64,000 bases of DNA from the IMG/VR virus record IMGVR_UViG_3300042301_001121, positions 1 through 64,000 of that record; one strand, written 5' to 3'. Position numbers and translations under genes: made by a program. The notes below the pieces were generated by a model. That model was not told the DNA's origin, ran no database searches, and saw only the letters and a list, made by a program, of their open reading frames with translations. Below, one piece after another: positions 39,245-49,441 of the stretch (its first letter is position 1; every line of letters begins with the position of its first letter). Source of the DNA: a virus.

Positions 39245-42200
39245 ATGGCACTAAATAGCGATTTAATGAATACTCAAACAGGAGGAGAAGGAGAGACTGT
39301 ACAAATACAAGCTCAAGAAAAACTAACTCCTGAGCAATTTGATGTAAATATTAAAGCGCAAGAGACACCTATTGATAGTGAATCACCAATACAGCCACCT
39401 GTTCAAAGGGAAGGAATGGTAGAAGTTCAAAACGCTCCTCCTTCAGAATTTGTTGAGGCTCAAGAATCATTTAATGAAGCACCTGTAGAATTACCAGAAG
39501 AAAATCCAGTTGTAAATCCTAGTGAAATAACTGCTGATGAAGATGATGGTTTTTTGCCTTTTGTAGATACTTCTATCAACGAAGAGGAGCAAGATACTTC
39601 TTTACCATTTATAAATACTGATATAGATGGAAATTCTAATGTATTTGATTCTACCCTTCAGAACTTAAATGAAGAACCATTAGATGATGGTGTAAATAAT
39701 ATTATTGAATTTCAAAAGAAATTTGGATTAACAGAACAAAAAGAAGAAGATAAGCCAAAATCTACTTTATTTAAAAACAATAGTTTTTTTAATATAAAAA
39801 GTGATTTAGAAGAGAATCTTACTGATGGCGGAAATGCAGATCAAGAAAGTTTAAAAGCATTGGGGATAGATTTTAATCCTAATGCTGCTAAATCGAATGT
39901 TGAACAACCACTTGTTGAAGTTGTATTAACTGAAGAGCAAAAGAAACAATCTTTACTTCAAGAGTACTATGACGCAGAGAATGAAATGTTATCTGTTAAA
40001 GATAGAATTGTTGTAGAAGAGAATAAGCCAAAAGATAAAAAGGATTACGAAGTATTAGATGCTTTAAAAGCAAGAAATAAAGAGCTAACTAACTTTTTAA
40101 AATCACTAGATAAAAAAGAAGATTTAAAAAGCTATAAAAAAGAAACAGAGAAAAAATTAGCTAAAGGTCAAAAAGGATTATGTAACGATCCTAATGCATC
40201 AAACTATTTATCTCCAGGTGCATGTACTTACGCTCCTACTAGCGCACAAAAAGATGTATATACATATCATCCAGAAAACTGGAGAGTAATGGATATATTC
40301 AATACTAAGTCTGATTATATAGCTAGAAATGTATTTTCAAATAGGATTCAATTTAAAAAAGATTCTCAAGTAGGTTCTAGATATGGTGATAAAATACAAA
40401 GCGCATCTGATGCTAGTTTAGCTGTTTTAAGATTATTTGCTACTGAAGGAGATATAGAATATTATAAAAGCAAAGGTTTAAGTAGAGAACAAGCTATGGC
40501 TGAACATACTCAAAGAGTTATATCTGAGTATGATTTTACAGCAAGAGAACTTAGAGATATAGATAAGTTACTTAAAAAAACTGTTGATTGGGCTAGGTCT
40601 GAAGGAGGCACTTACAAATCTGGAGAAAATGCTGGTAAATTTAAAGCTGCTTTATTACCTAACTGGGGTGTTTTGGCTGCATCGGAATATGAAACAAAGG
40701 ATGGTCAGAAGGTAAAGCTTTTTAAAGGAATACAAGAAGATGAAGAGCAAAAGAAAAAGAACAAAAATGGATATGGTATATCTCCATGGGATAAAAGCTC
40801 TTTTCAATATACAGATACTGAAATAAACTCAAAGAATAATGATCCTTATTTTGTTCCTGCTTCTACTATAAGTTTATGGGAGAAAAATGGAATGATTACA
40901 TTTGATGAGCAAGGGAATCAGATAAAAGCTAAAGGTCCAAAGTTCAGAAGAGATGTATTCAAGACTCAAAAGACATTATTAAGAAGAAAGGATAAAGATG
41001 GCAATCCTTACTTACAGAGTACAGATCCTATTTGGGGTGTTGGACTTACTGGTGTAATGGATAAAGCCACAGAAGATGCTTTAAAAAGATTTAATAATGA
41101 TTCTAGGGGCGATAAGAAAAATAAAGTTGTAACAGATTTAAAAGGTACTGCTAAAGGTACTGGTGCTGATTACGATATAGAAAGAGATAATCCATTTTAT
41201 AAATACGATAAAACAGGTAAAGTTCCTGATATAGCATTCGGTAAAGTAAAGATGAAGGATATTCCTTTTGGAGCATGGAGAACTAGAAAGGATGCTGAAA
41301 CCTGGGCCGCTAAAAACATGCCTAGTAACACGAAGAAAATATCTGGATTAGGAGCTGATATAGTAAATAAGTCACAGTCTGATTTTAAGAAATATATAGA
41401 TGGATTAGGGATAGGAGTTACTGTACAACTTGAAGGTGGTGTGCTTGATTGGGATAATGTTGTTTTAAAAGCTCCAAAAGGAGTAGTAGCATCTGATTTA
41501 ATCCTTGATTTGAATGAGGATGAGGAAAATGATTACAACGATGCAAAACAATTAGAAAGATGGTTAAATTCTGTTCAAGAAAGTCCTGGAGATAAACTTG
41601 TTAGTATGTGGTCTGAGATATACGACCCTGCTAATGCAATGATTCGTAATGGTCAGATAAACTTAGATAGAGGAAATCAATTCTTTTATTCAGCAAAAGA
41701 TAAAGATAAAAAAGAAGTATCTCTTGGTGTAACAGATAAAGCACAATTTTCTGATGTGTATAAAAATTTACCTTCTGACAACTTAATGACTAAAGGTATT
41801 AATTACATGATGGGCTGGGCTGAATCTTCTAAAAAAGGCGAAAAAGTAATTGACATTGATAAGTTTGCTAAAACAATAGAAAAGGAACAGAACAATCTTG
41901 GGTTACAGATTTCAGAGCTTGAAAAAAAATCTCAACAATACTCTAGTACAATTCAGCCTTATTTGACAAAATTAGAAGATTTAAAGAAACAAACAAGAGA
42001 AGAGCAAGACAAAATAAACAAACAAGTTGATGAATTAAAAGTAAAATTTGACAATGACTTAATTGATCAAAATGAATTTTCTTCTAAGATAGCTGAATAT
42101 TCAAATAAAACAACATTACTTCAACAAAATCTAAATAATGCTATAACTCAAGTTAATAATGCGTATAAAAATAACAAGGGTACGTATGATGAAATAACTA

Positions 42201-44203
42201 AAATACAAGACGAGATAGAAGATAAGAGAGGCCAATTGACTGGTATAGGTTCAGATCTTCAAAACTTATATGGAGTTGCTGTTAATGATATAGCAAGTAA
42301 AATTGAAAAACAAAATACTATAGCTGGATCTTTAGCTTCTAGTTTTGTAAATGGAACTTTAAAGTCTTACATGGGTACAGCTAATTTAATGGCAGACACG
42401 CTTGATGCTTTGTTTGAGATTGAAGGCTCTCCAGATTCTGCCGAAAGAAAAAAAGTTCTTTATCAAGATTTTGTAAAAGGATTTTTAAAAGATTCTGGAT
42501 TATATAAAGATGCTGAATCTGAAGGTTTTTTAATGCAATCAGTAAGTAGTGTTTTTGAGTCTTTAGCAGGGCTGACCAATCCAGTAACCATAGTAACAGC
42601 AAAAACTCCATTAGAAAAAATAGGAAAGATAATTGGCTTTGCTTCAACTGCTTATGCTGATATAGATTTAGAAGTATCTACTAATCCAGAGTTAGCTGAT
42701 TTAACTGAATTTCAAAAGAAAATAATTACTATACCTTATTCTATTGGAATAGGTGTTCTAGAAGATTTTGGTTATGGAACTTTATTAAGAGGTGGAAAAT
42801 CATCAATAGCAAAAAGAGTTCTTACTAATTTAGTGTCTAATTCAATTAAATCTTTACCTAAAAACGCTTCACTTGAAGCTGTAGAAAGAGTAATCAAGGG
42901 TGAGGTAAGTAACAAGTTCTTTAAGTTGTTTTCAGCAACTGCTAATGCAGCAGCTGGTGGAGCTGAAGAAGAAGCTCTTTCAACTATAGGTATGGATATT
43001 TTGTATAAAAACTTAATGGATTATACTTTTGAAAAAGATGTTTTTAATCAAAAAAATACCTGGAAGGATTACTTAAGTATGACAGCTGAAAGTGCGCTTG
43101 GAGGAGCTATAGGAAATGGAGCTTTAGGTGGTACTTTAAATTCTGTGGATTTATTTAGAAAAAACAAAATAGAAGAAGTATCTACTCAAGATTATGACTT
43201 TTTTGTTCTTACAGCGAATGATAGTAAGTTAAAGGAAATATTTGCTAATTCAGTTAAGAATAAATTAGCATTAGGAGATATAAAAGAAGAGGATGCTAAA
43301 AGCTTAATGGAGAACTTTGAAAATCTTGCTGCTATAGATAGTAAAATAAGCGATCAAATAGATGGAAAGGATAGGCCTAAAATGGCTAGCCTTTTAATTC
43401 AAAAGCAGCAATTATTAGAAAAAGCAAAAGGACTTGACGATTCTCAAAAAGGATTACCTAATCCAGAGTTAGAAAAAGTTGAGAGTCAAATAAAAGAAAT
43501 AGTATCTAGAGCTGAAAGTAGAATTAACGAAGAAAAGAAAAATGTTGAAGAAAACCAAACAAGGGTATCAAGTGAAGTCGGAGAAGGGCAAGAACTTATC
43601 GAAACCCAACCTGTCGTTGAAGCAGGCCAAGAAGAGGTTAGCCCTGGTGGAATGGTTCAAGAAGAACAAACAGAAGTAACTCCTAGAGAGCCAGAAAAGA
43701 TTACATCTGTAATGACTACTGGTGAGACTCAATTAGAATCTGATTTGATAGGTAAGGATGTTAGTACAGGTAAACAACTTAAAACTGCTGATATTCAAAC
43801 TGGAGAAGTTACATCTGAATTTAGAGAGGATAAAAATCCTACTAAAGGTAAAGTGGTAAATGTTGAAGCTGATCCTAGAAATAAGAATATTGAGCGATTA
43901 ATATTAGAAGATGGAACTGTATTAAATAGAAATAAGAATACAGGTTCTATAACATTAAATAATAAAGTTAAAGCATCAACTGTAGAGACAGAAGTTAAAG
44001 GTGAAGCTACTGCTAAAAATGAGTTTGATGAGTTATCTGATATAAATAAGATAACATCTCCTACTAAGAAAAATAAGGCGATGAAAGCGTTTAATGAAAA
44101 ATATGGGGAGAAAGCTACTCGTATTTCAGAAATAGATAGTAAATTTACAACCATTGTAAATAAACTAGAGAGTCAGAAATTAATTACTAAAAAGAATTGT
44201 TAA
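39245..44203 (+). CDS. Giant cargo/ejection protein, 1652 aa
   Basis: 1652 aa. The acidic, disordered N-terminus (about 1-300) is followed by a Cys-bearing motif C-N-DPNASNY ... GACTY (Cys313, Cys327), typical of extracellular Bacteroidetes proteins. A region near residues 570-615 (TQKTLLRR ... GLTGVMDKATEDALKRF) resembles a peptidoglycan-binding-1 domain. A long coiled coil (about 880-1010), a Gly/Ala-rich, partly hydrophobic region (about 1020-1320) and a Glu/Lys-rich C-terminus follow. This mix fits an ejected protein that crosses the envelope. Domain calls other than the coiled coil are tentative. Confidence 0.6.
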   Translation: MALNSDLMNTQTGGEGETVQIQAQEKLTPEQFDVNIKAQETPIDSESPIQPPVQREGMVEVQNAPPSEFVEAQESFNEAPVELPEENPVVNPSEITADEDDGFLPFVDTSINEEEQDTSLPFINTDIDGNSNVFDSTLQNLNEEPLDDGVNNIIEFQKKFGLTEQKEEDKPKSTLFKNNSFFNIKSDLEENLTDGGNADQESLKALGIDFNPNAAKSNVEQPLVEVVLTEEQKKQSLLQEYYDAENEMLSVKDRIVVEENKPKDKKDYEVLDALKARNKELTNFLKSLDKKEDLKSYKKETEKKLAKGQKGLCNDPNASNYLSPGACTYAPTSAQKDVYTYHPENWRVMDIFNTKSDYIARNVFSNRIQFKKDSQVGSRYGDKIQSASDASLAVLRLFATEGDIEYYKSKGLSREQAMAEHTQRVISEYDFTARELRDIDKLLKKTVDWARSEGGTYKSGENAGKFKAALLPNWGVLAASEYETKDGQKVKLFKGIQEDEEQKKKNKNGYGISPWDKSSFQYTDTEINSKNNDPYFVPASTISLWEKNGMITFDEQGNQIKAKGPKFRRDVFKTQKTLLRRKDKDGNPYLQSTDPIWGVGLTGVMDKATEDALKRFNNDSRGDKKNKVVTDLKGTAKGTGADYDIERDNPFYKYDKTGKVPDIAFGKVKMKDIPFGAWRTRKDAETWAAKNMPSNTKKISGLGADIVNKSQSDFKKYIDGLGIGVTVQLEGGVLDWDNVVLKAPKGVVASDLILDLNEDEENDYNDAKQLERWLNSVQESPGDKLVSMWSEIYDPANAMIRNGQINLDRGNQFFYSAKDKDKKEVSLGVTDKAQFSDVYKNLPSDNLMTKGINYMMGWAESSKKGEKVIDIDKFAKTIEKEQNNLGLQISELEKKSQQYSSTIQPYLTKLEDLKKQTREEQDKINKQVDELKVKFDNDLIDQNEFSSKIAEYSNKTTLLQQNLNNAITQVNNAYKNNKGTYDEITKIQDEIEDKRGQLTGIGSDLQNLYGVAVNDIASKIEKQNTIAGSLASSFVNGTLKSYMGTANLMADTLDALFEIEGSPDSAERKKVLYQDFVKGFLKDSGLYKDAESEGFLMQSVSSVFESLAGLTNPVTIVTAKTPLEKIGKIIGFASTAYADIDLEVSTNPELADLTEFQKKIITIPYSIGIGVLEDFGYGTLLRGGKSSIAKRVLTNLVSNSIKSLPKNASLEAVERVIKGEVSNKFFKLFSATANAAAGGAEEEALSTIGMDILYKNLMDYTFEKDVFNQKNTWKDYLSMTAESALGGAIGNGALGGTLNSVDLFRKNKIEEVSTQDYDFFVLTANDSKLKEIFANSVKNKLALGDIKEEDAKSLMENFENLAAIDSKISDQIDGKDRPKMASLLIQKQQLLEKAKGLDDSQKGLPNPELEKVESQIKEIVSRAESRINEEKKNVEENQTRVSSEVGEGQELIETQPVVEAGQEEVSPGGMVQEEQTEVTPREPEKITSVMTTGETQLESDLIGKDVSTGKQLKTADIQTGEVTSEFREDKNPTKGKVVNVEADPRNKNIERLILEDGTVLNRNKNTGSITLNNKVKASTVETEVKGEATAKNEFDELSDINKITSPTKKNKAMKAFNEKYGEKATRISEIDSKFTTIVNKLESQKLITKKNC

Positions 44204-44204
44204 T

Positions 44205-44672
44205 ATGGAAAATCTATTAAGCCCACAGGAAATAGAAATGATTAATGAGTTAGGACAGATGGAGTTGGAAGCTAGCCAACTTTATTTGCATTTAGCTAAC
44301 TCTATGAAGACTATAAACTTTTTTGGTGCTGCATCATTCTTCACTAATGAGTCGAATACAGAAAGAGAGCATTACGCTAAATTAGAGGACTTTATGAACA
44401 ACTTAGGAGAGCAACTGGAGGTAAGAGCTATCTCTGCTGTTAAAGCTCCTATAAACGACTTAATGGAAGCTTTTCAAGCGGCTCTAGAAGCTGAGATGGA
44501 TTTGTTAGGTGAGTATGAAGATGCATGGGAGAAATCATCTCCTAAGACAAAGGCTTTATTACATCACTTCATTGAGTTACAAACGGAGAGTGTTGGTGAG
44601 TATGGTGATTTAATTGCTAGACTAAGTAGAACTAGTGAACCTATTTTAATTGACCAAGAATTAGCAAAGTAA
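44205..44672 (+). CDS. Ferritin-like iron-binding protein
   Basis: 155 aa, all-helical, of the length of bacterial non-haem ferritins. By alignment to E. coli FtnA from memory, the ferroxidase ligands are present: E20 (for E17) with Y27 (Y24), E53 and H56 (E50, H53; motif EREH), E97 (E94; ALEAEMD) and Q126 (Q127; ELQTESVGEYGDLIARL). The glutamates equivalent to E126 and E130 are absent, so the third iron site may differ. It is encoded 1 nt after one giant cargo gene and 1 nt before the other, in the same frame of expression. Likely oxidises/stores iron, or is a virion part with ferritin fold. Confidence 0.85.
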   Translation: MENLLSPQEIEMINELGQMELEASQLYLHLANSMKTINFFGAASFFTNESNTEREHYAKLEDFMNNLGEQLEVRAISAVKAPINDLMEAFQAALEAEMDLLGEYEDAWEKSSPKTKALLHHFIELQTESVGEYGDLIARLSRTSEPILIDQELAK

Positions 44673-44673
44673 T

Positions 44674-47600
44674 ATGGCGGATTGTGAATACACGATAGCA
44701 GGAGATGATAGAGTCTACTCTGAAAGCGAGTTCAAGAAACTTTTAAGTGAAGGTTATCTTGATAAGGTAATGATTGAGAATAAAATCAAAATTAGAAATA
44801 TTAAACCTAATGAAGAGTTAGCTAAAATATTTCAAATGCCATCGACTATTCAAACACAAGCTCCTACAGAAACTAAGGATAATTATAAAATAGCTCAAGA
44901 TGTAACATCTGAGGTAAGTAGAGAAAATCCTGATGCTAGTGTTTTGTTAACTCCGAAAGGAGAAGATTTATCTTTAACTGCTGTTTATGTAGGTAAAGAA
45001 AATAGAGGTAAGGGTATAGGTACTAAAGTTCTTGAGAGCGTTAAAAAGCAAGCTGATAAATTAGGCAAGAAAATAGTATTGGATGCTACTACTGAATTAG
45101 ATGAAGAAACTGATTTAGGTAGATTAGAGAGCTTCTATCAGAATAATGGATTTACTAAAGTAGGAGAAAATAAGTTTGAGTATAATCCTACTGAACAAGC
45201 CGCTACTACAGAAGATGTCACAAAAACAGAAGAAAAGGTGACAGAGCCTGCTTTTGAAAAAGGCGTTGAAATTGAAAGTACTCCTGAAGAATGGTTAGAT
45301 AAATTACCTGTTTTATTAGATAAAGGATTTAGTCAACTTAAGGAAGTTCCTGTGGCTGAGCCAAGGGTAGTTGAATATAGTGATAAAGTAGAATACACTT
45401 ATTTAAAAGAAGACTCTAATGGAAATGAATATAATTTTACTGTATCTATAAATAAGAGGAAAGATGGGTCGTTAGGAAGTAAAGTCACTACGTCAACAAC
45501 AATAGATGGCGAAATCGCTGAATTAAGTCCTACTGCTGAAAAACAAGAATCTATTGAAGAATTAAATAAGAGAAAAGAGTCTTTAAATAAAGAATTTAAT
45601 TCATTGAATAAACAATACGTTAAAGATAGCAAGCAACTTGATGTCGCCACAAGAGCCAACGAAGATACTACAGTTATTGAAGAAAGACTTGATAACACTC
45701 AGCAAAGAATGAGTGAAATTTCTTCCGAATTAGAAGGAGTTGAAGATAAAATTAAAACAACTGAAACTAAACAACCTACAAGAGAAGCTGTTGCTGCTAA
45801 GAATATGGCTGACATATTACGTAAGGCTAAGATAAAAATGGAAGGAGGAACAGCTATGGCTAGTTTCCTTCCTGGTTTTGAGAACGTATGGAATGGTTCT
45901 ATAGAAACTGTTTCTAAAGCTATTGAATTAGGTGGTATTACTGCTGGTAACTTTAGACAATCTATTGAGGCTGGTATGAAAGCATTGAAACAAACTGATG
46001 CTTACAAAGCTATTACAGACCCTAAAGAAAGAGCTAAGATTAGTGCTAGATATAAGAAGATATTGACATCAGCATATTCTGAAGGTTACAATATAGATAC
46101 TGATAATTTAAGAGAAGCTGAGTTTAATGACTTCAATCAGAAGTTAGAAGAAAGTAAAGGAAAAACTTTATCTAATAAAGAGTTTAATGCTTTAAAAGCT
46201 GAAGCTAAGAAATTTGTAAATGACAATCTCCCTGCTGATAGCTATAAAAAATCAGAGGTTCAATCTTATGTAAGAAATAATTTTGATAAGGCTAAAACAG
46301 TAGAAGATATACAAAAGAACTTAGATAAGGTTAATGGTATAATGACTACTAAAGAAGCTAAGATTGAAACAGCAGAAGCTAAACAAGCTGAAAAGGATAG
46401 AAAGGCTACTATTAAGGAAATTATTAATATAACTAAGCCTACTAGTCCTAAAATGATTTCTAAAAATAGAAGGACAGGTGTTAAGAAAGCAAACGTATCT
46501 TTAGATGCTCTACGTCAAATAAACGAAATGAGAGACCAAGGATTATTTGATAAAGATAATCTTGAGAGTAAAACAAAAGAGGAATTAGATGCTTTAAAGG
46601 AACAAATACAAAACATTCAAGCTAAAGGTAGAGCAGAAAAGAAATCGGAAACTAAAGAGAAAAAAGAAGTTAAGAAATCTAGCGAATCTTTAATACTTGA
46701 AACATTAGATAAGCCAAATGCAACTCTTAATTCCGAAGAAGAAATACTTGATTTCATGGAGCGAAGAAATGGAGTTGTGGTTGTTGATGGTCAAGTAATG
46801 AGCAAAAGTGCATTTAAAGAATTTGCTAAAGAGAATGAGGGCAAAGATTATACTGGAACTAAATTCTATATAAATAAAGACACTGAATTAAAAGAGCAAA
46901 AACAAGAGAAAAAAGGAGTTCTTAAAACAGCGAGAAAATATACTATGGCCGCTATAAGAGACTTAGATACTTACATGAAAGATATAAGTAAGGGATCTAA
47001 AGAACTTAGAGATTGGACTAAAGAAAATATATTAGACCCTACTAAAAAAGCTATATACAATAAAGTAAAAAATACAGCTAAATTTAAAGGAGAGTACAGA
47101 GATGCTGTTAAAAATATCTTTGGAGGATTCAGTTCTGCTATTGATTATTTATCAAAAGACAGCGGTATATCTACTGATGTATCTGATTTAGAAGGGGTTA
47201 AAGCCAAAAAAATAAACAGAGATCAAGCTGTTCATATATATGGATTAATAAATAATCCAGATGCAAAAAAGGCTGAAAAGAATATAGAAAGACTTAAATC
47301 TAAAAATAATATAGATACAGATAAAGTAAAAGCTTTAGTTGAGGGAGACCCTAAGCTAATGGCTTATTACAATTTCTTGAGAGAGATGTATGATAAGAAA
47401 TTTAGAGAGGAGTTTGGATCTACGATAGAAAATTTATATGGTATTCCTCTTGATAAAGGATATTATTGGCCAGAGCCAGCAGGAGTATCTGAAACACTAG
47501 AATTAAACTTAGAGGGATTCAGTAATAAGGAGTTATCTATGATTGCTCCTAACATGAGACAAAGAGACCCTAAATACAATGGTCCATTTGAACTAGCTAA

Positions 47601-49392
47601 TTCTTATGATGTTTATAATAGATATGTAGAATCAATGGTTCACGCTAAAGAATTTATACCTGTTATAGAAAATTCTAGAATATTATTGTCTGATGTAAAT
47701 AGACCTAGAGTATTAGATAAATTAAATGATACTAACAAGTATAATGATTTAATTGATTTAATGAAAGTCGTATTTACTGATAAGAGTCCTTACAAAAGTA
47801 GTAGTATGGATTTCTTAGCAAACTATACCGCAGTCAAAACACTATGGTTGAGATTAAAGGCTATACCTCAACAGGCATCAGCATTATTAAACTACTATAA
47901 TGCAGGATGGGTTGATGGAATAAATCCAGCTCAAATAGTAGCATCAGTTGTTCCTAAAAATGCTACTGAACTTGATTTTGCATTAGACTTCTATAAAGAT
48001 AATCCTTACTTATGGGAGAGACTTAAAGGGGCTTCTAATCAAGACATGAAAGCAATAGAGACTCAAGTTGACACTATTGTAAGTGAGTTAGGAAAGAAAG
48101 TTATAGATAAGGCTTTATTTGCTGCTTTGTCACCTATTAAAGCTGGAGACTTTGTAGCTACGTCAACTCCATTTGGAGGAGGTGCTTTTGCTATGGCTCA
48201 ATTTAAGAAGAGATTTAAAGATAATGGAGGGGATTACCAAGATGCTAAAGATTTTGCTCTTCAGAGATGGTTTGAAGAAACTGAAAGAACTCAACAGCCA
48301 GCTATAGATAAATCTATTGTTTCTACAGCTGCTTACGATCCTATGTATAGATTCTTAGTTCCTTTTGTTAGCGCACAAAACTCAATGGGTAAAAAGATAG
48401 TTAAATCAGCTAAGGATATTCAAGATTGGAAAAATCTAACAAAACAAGAAAAGAATCAAGCTGTTGCTGATATGTTATATTATACAGTGGTAGGAAGTAT
48501 TCCATTCTCGTTAATGTCAGGCTCTTTACTTACTGCGTTAGATGTGTTTGATGAGGAGGATGAGGAAGCAAGAGGGAACATGTTTGATAGACTTTCATTT
48601 GACTTACTAGCAGATAATGTCATGTCAAATATTCAATCATTATATTTTGTTGGATTTGCTACAAATCTTGTTTTAAATGAGATGAGGGGAAGAGAATATT
48701 TCAATGAAAGACCTCAAGGGGAAACAATAAATAGCTTTGCTAAATTTGTTTCTTCATTTGCTATGGCTTCTAGTGACTGGGATTTCTTGACAGAAGAAAT
48801 GAAGAAAGATTATTTTAATAGATTTAAATTAAAAGGAAAAGAATTAGAAGAATTTAACGCATTGCCAGAAGATGAAAAGATTGATTATCTACGCAAAAAT
48901 GCAGTTGAAACTGGAATCATATCAAATGACGAAGAAAGCATTAGAAAATTCAAAGAAGAATACTCTAATAAATGGAGATTTAACAGAATGGGTAAAGAAG
49001 GAATGGATTCTTTCTTAAAACTCACAGGTATAGACAAGCCTATGAATCTATACAGGGATATAGCTAATTATATTGATGAGAACGGAACTTTTGAAGAACT
49101 TATATATGGGGAAGGAGCTGGAACTACAGAAGAAGCAGAACCTTTCTCTAAGAATGTTCCTAAACAATTTTTTGATGCTATCTCATACAAAAGAGGTAAT
49201 CAATTATTCAAGATGTATTCAGATGTTCTAGGAGAGCCAGAAGAATATTATGACATATATCCTTCTAAACCAGGAGGACCTATATCAAATCCTGTATCAG
49301 AGCCAGATGTTAATCAATCAGAAAAAGAGGTACAAGGAGTTATGATAAAACGTAAGAGACCTGGATTAAGAGGTATTCAATATGGAGACTGA
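44674..49392 (+). CDS. Giant polyvalent cargo protein with GNAT domain, 1572 aa
   Basis: 1572 aa. Residues about 75-170 form a GNAT acetyltransferase domain: acetyl-CoA loop RGKGIG (111-116), then VLDATTELDEETDLGRLESF and FYQNNGF (154-160). Coiled-coil and Lys/Glu-rich stretches follow (about 280-380, 500-720). The last 550 residues are a large helical domain with hydrophobic parts (WLRLKAIPQQASALLNYYN; FLVPFVSAQNSMGKKIV; SIPFSLMSGSLLTALDVF), like the helical C-termini of polyvalent phage ejection proteins. Likely ejected into the host at infection; the GNAT target is unknown. Confidence 0.7.
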   Translation: MADCEYTIAGDDRVYSESEFKKLLSEGYLDKVMIENKIKIRNIKPNEELAKIFQMPSTIQTQAPTETKDNYKIAQDVTSEVSRENPDASVLLTPKGEDLSLTAVYVGKENRGKGIGTKVLESVKKQADKLGKKIVLDATTELDEETDLGRLESFYQNNGFTKVGENKFEYNPTEQAATTEDVTKTEEKVTEPAFEKGVEIESTPEEWLDKLPVLLDKGFSQLKEVPVAEPRVVEYSDKVEYTYLKEDSNGNEYNFTVSINKRKDGSLGSKVTTSTTIDGEIAELSPTAEKQESIEELNKRKESLNKEFNSLNKQYVKDSKQLDVATRANEDTTVIEERLDNTQQRMSEISSELEGVEDKIKTTETKQPTREAVAAKNMADILRKAKIKMEGGTAMASFLPGFENVWNGSIETVSKAIELGGITAGNFRQSIEAGMKALKQTDAYKAITDPKERAKISARYKKILTSAYSEGYNIDTDNLREAEFNDFNQKLEESKGKTLSNKEFNALKAEAKKFVNDNLPADSYKKSEVQSYVRNNFDKAKTVEDIQKNLDKVNGIMTTKEAKIETAEAKQAEKDRKATIKEIINITKPTSPKMISKNRRTGVKKANVSLDALRQINEMRDQGLFDKDNLESKTKEELDALKEQIQNIQAKGRAEKKSETKEKKEVKKSSESLILETLDKPNATLNSEEEILDFMERRNGVVVVDGQVMSKSAFKEFAKENEGKDYTGTKFYINKDTELKEQKQEKKGVLKTARKYTMAAIRDLDTYMKDISKGSKELRDWTKENILDPTKKAIYNKVKNTAKFKGEYRDAVKNIFGGFSSAIDYLSKDSGISTDVSDLEGVKAKKINRDQAVHIYGLINNPDAKKAEKNIERLKSKNNIDTDKVKALVEGDPKLMAYYNFLREMYDKKFREEFGSTIENLYGIPLDKGYYWPEPAGVSETLELNLEGFSNKELSMIAPNMRQRDPKYNGPFELANSYDVYNRYVESMVHAKEFIPVIENSRILLSDVNRPRVLDKLNDTNKYNDLIDLMKVVFTDKSPYKSSSMDFLANYTAVKTLWLRLKAIPQQASALLNYYNAGWVDGINPAQIVASVVPKNATELDFALDFYKDNPYLWERLKGASNQDMKAIETQVDTIVSELGKKVIDKALFAALSPIKAGDFVATSTPFGGGAFAMAQFKKRFKDNGGDYQDAKDFALQRWFEETERTQQPAIDKSIVSTAAYDPMYRFLVPFVSAQNSMGKKIVKSAKDIQDWKNLTKQEKNQAVADMLYYTVVGSIPFSLMSGSLLTALDVFDEEDEEARGNMFDRLSFDLLADNVMSNIQSLYFVGFATNLVLNEMRGREYFNERPQGETINSFAKFVSSFAMASSDWDFLTEEMKKDYFNRFKLKGKELEEFNALPEDEKIDYLRKNAVETGIISNDEESIRKFKEEYSNKWRFNRMGKEGMDSFLKLTGIDKPMNLYRDIANYIDENGTFEELIYGEGAGTTEEAEPFSKNVPKQFFDAISYKRGNQLFKMYSDVLGEPEEYYDIYPSKPGGPISNPVSEPDVNQSEKEVQGVMIKRKRPGLRGIQYGD

Positions 49393-49418
49393 TAAAAACG
49401 ATATATTATAAAAAATGT

Positions 49419-49426
49419 TAAATTTG
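49419..49426 (+). promoter_or_regulatory. TGTTAAATTTG promoter element
   Basis: TAAATTTG in AAAAAATGTTAAATTTG, 15 nt before the ATG at 49442, after the last cargo gene. Starts the Cys-rich/fibre gene set. Confidence 0.6.
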
Positions 49427-49441
49427 TAACAATAAATCAAG

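Noticed and set aside
42381-42647. Minus-strand 88-aa ORF and other long antisense ORFs within the giant genes (for example 43795-44154, 31452-31712)
   Set aside because: They run opposite to clear coding genes, have hydrophobic or low-complexity shadow composition and no leader or operon partner.
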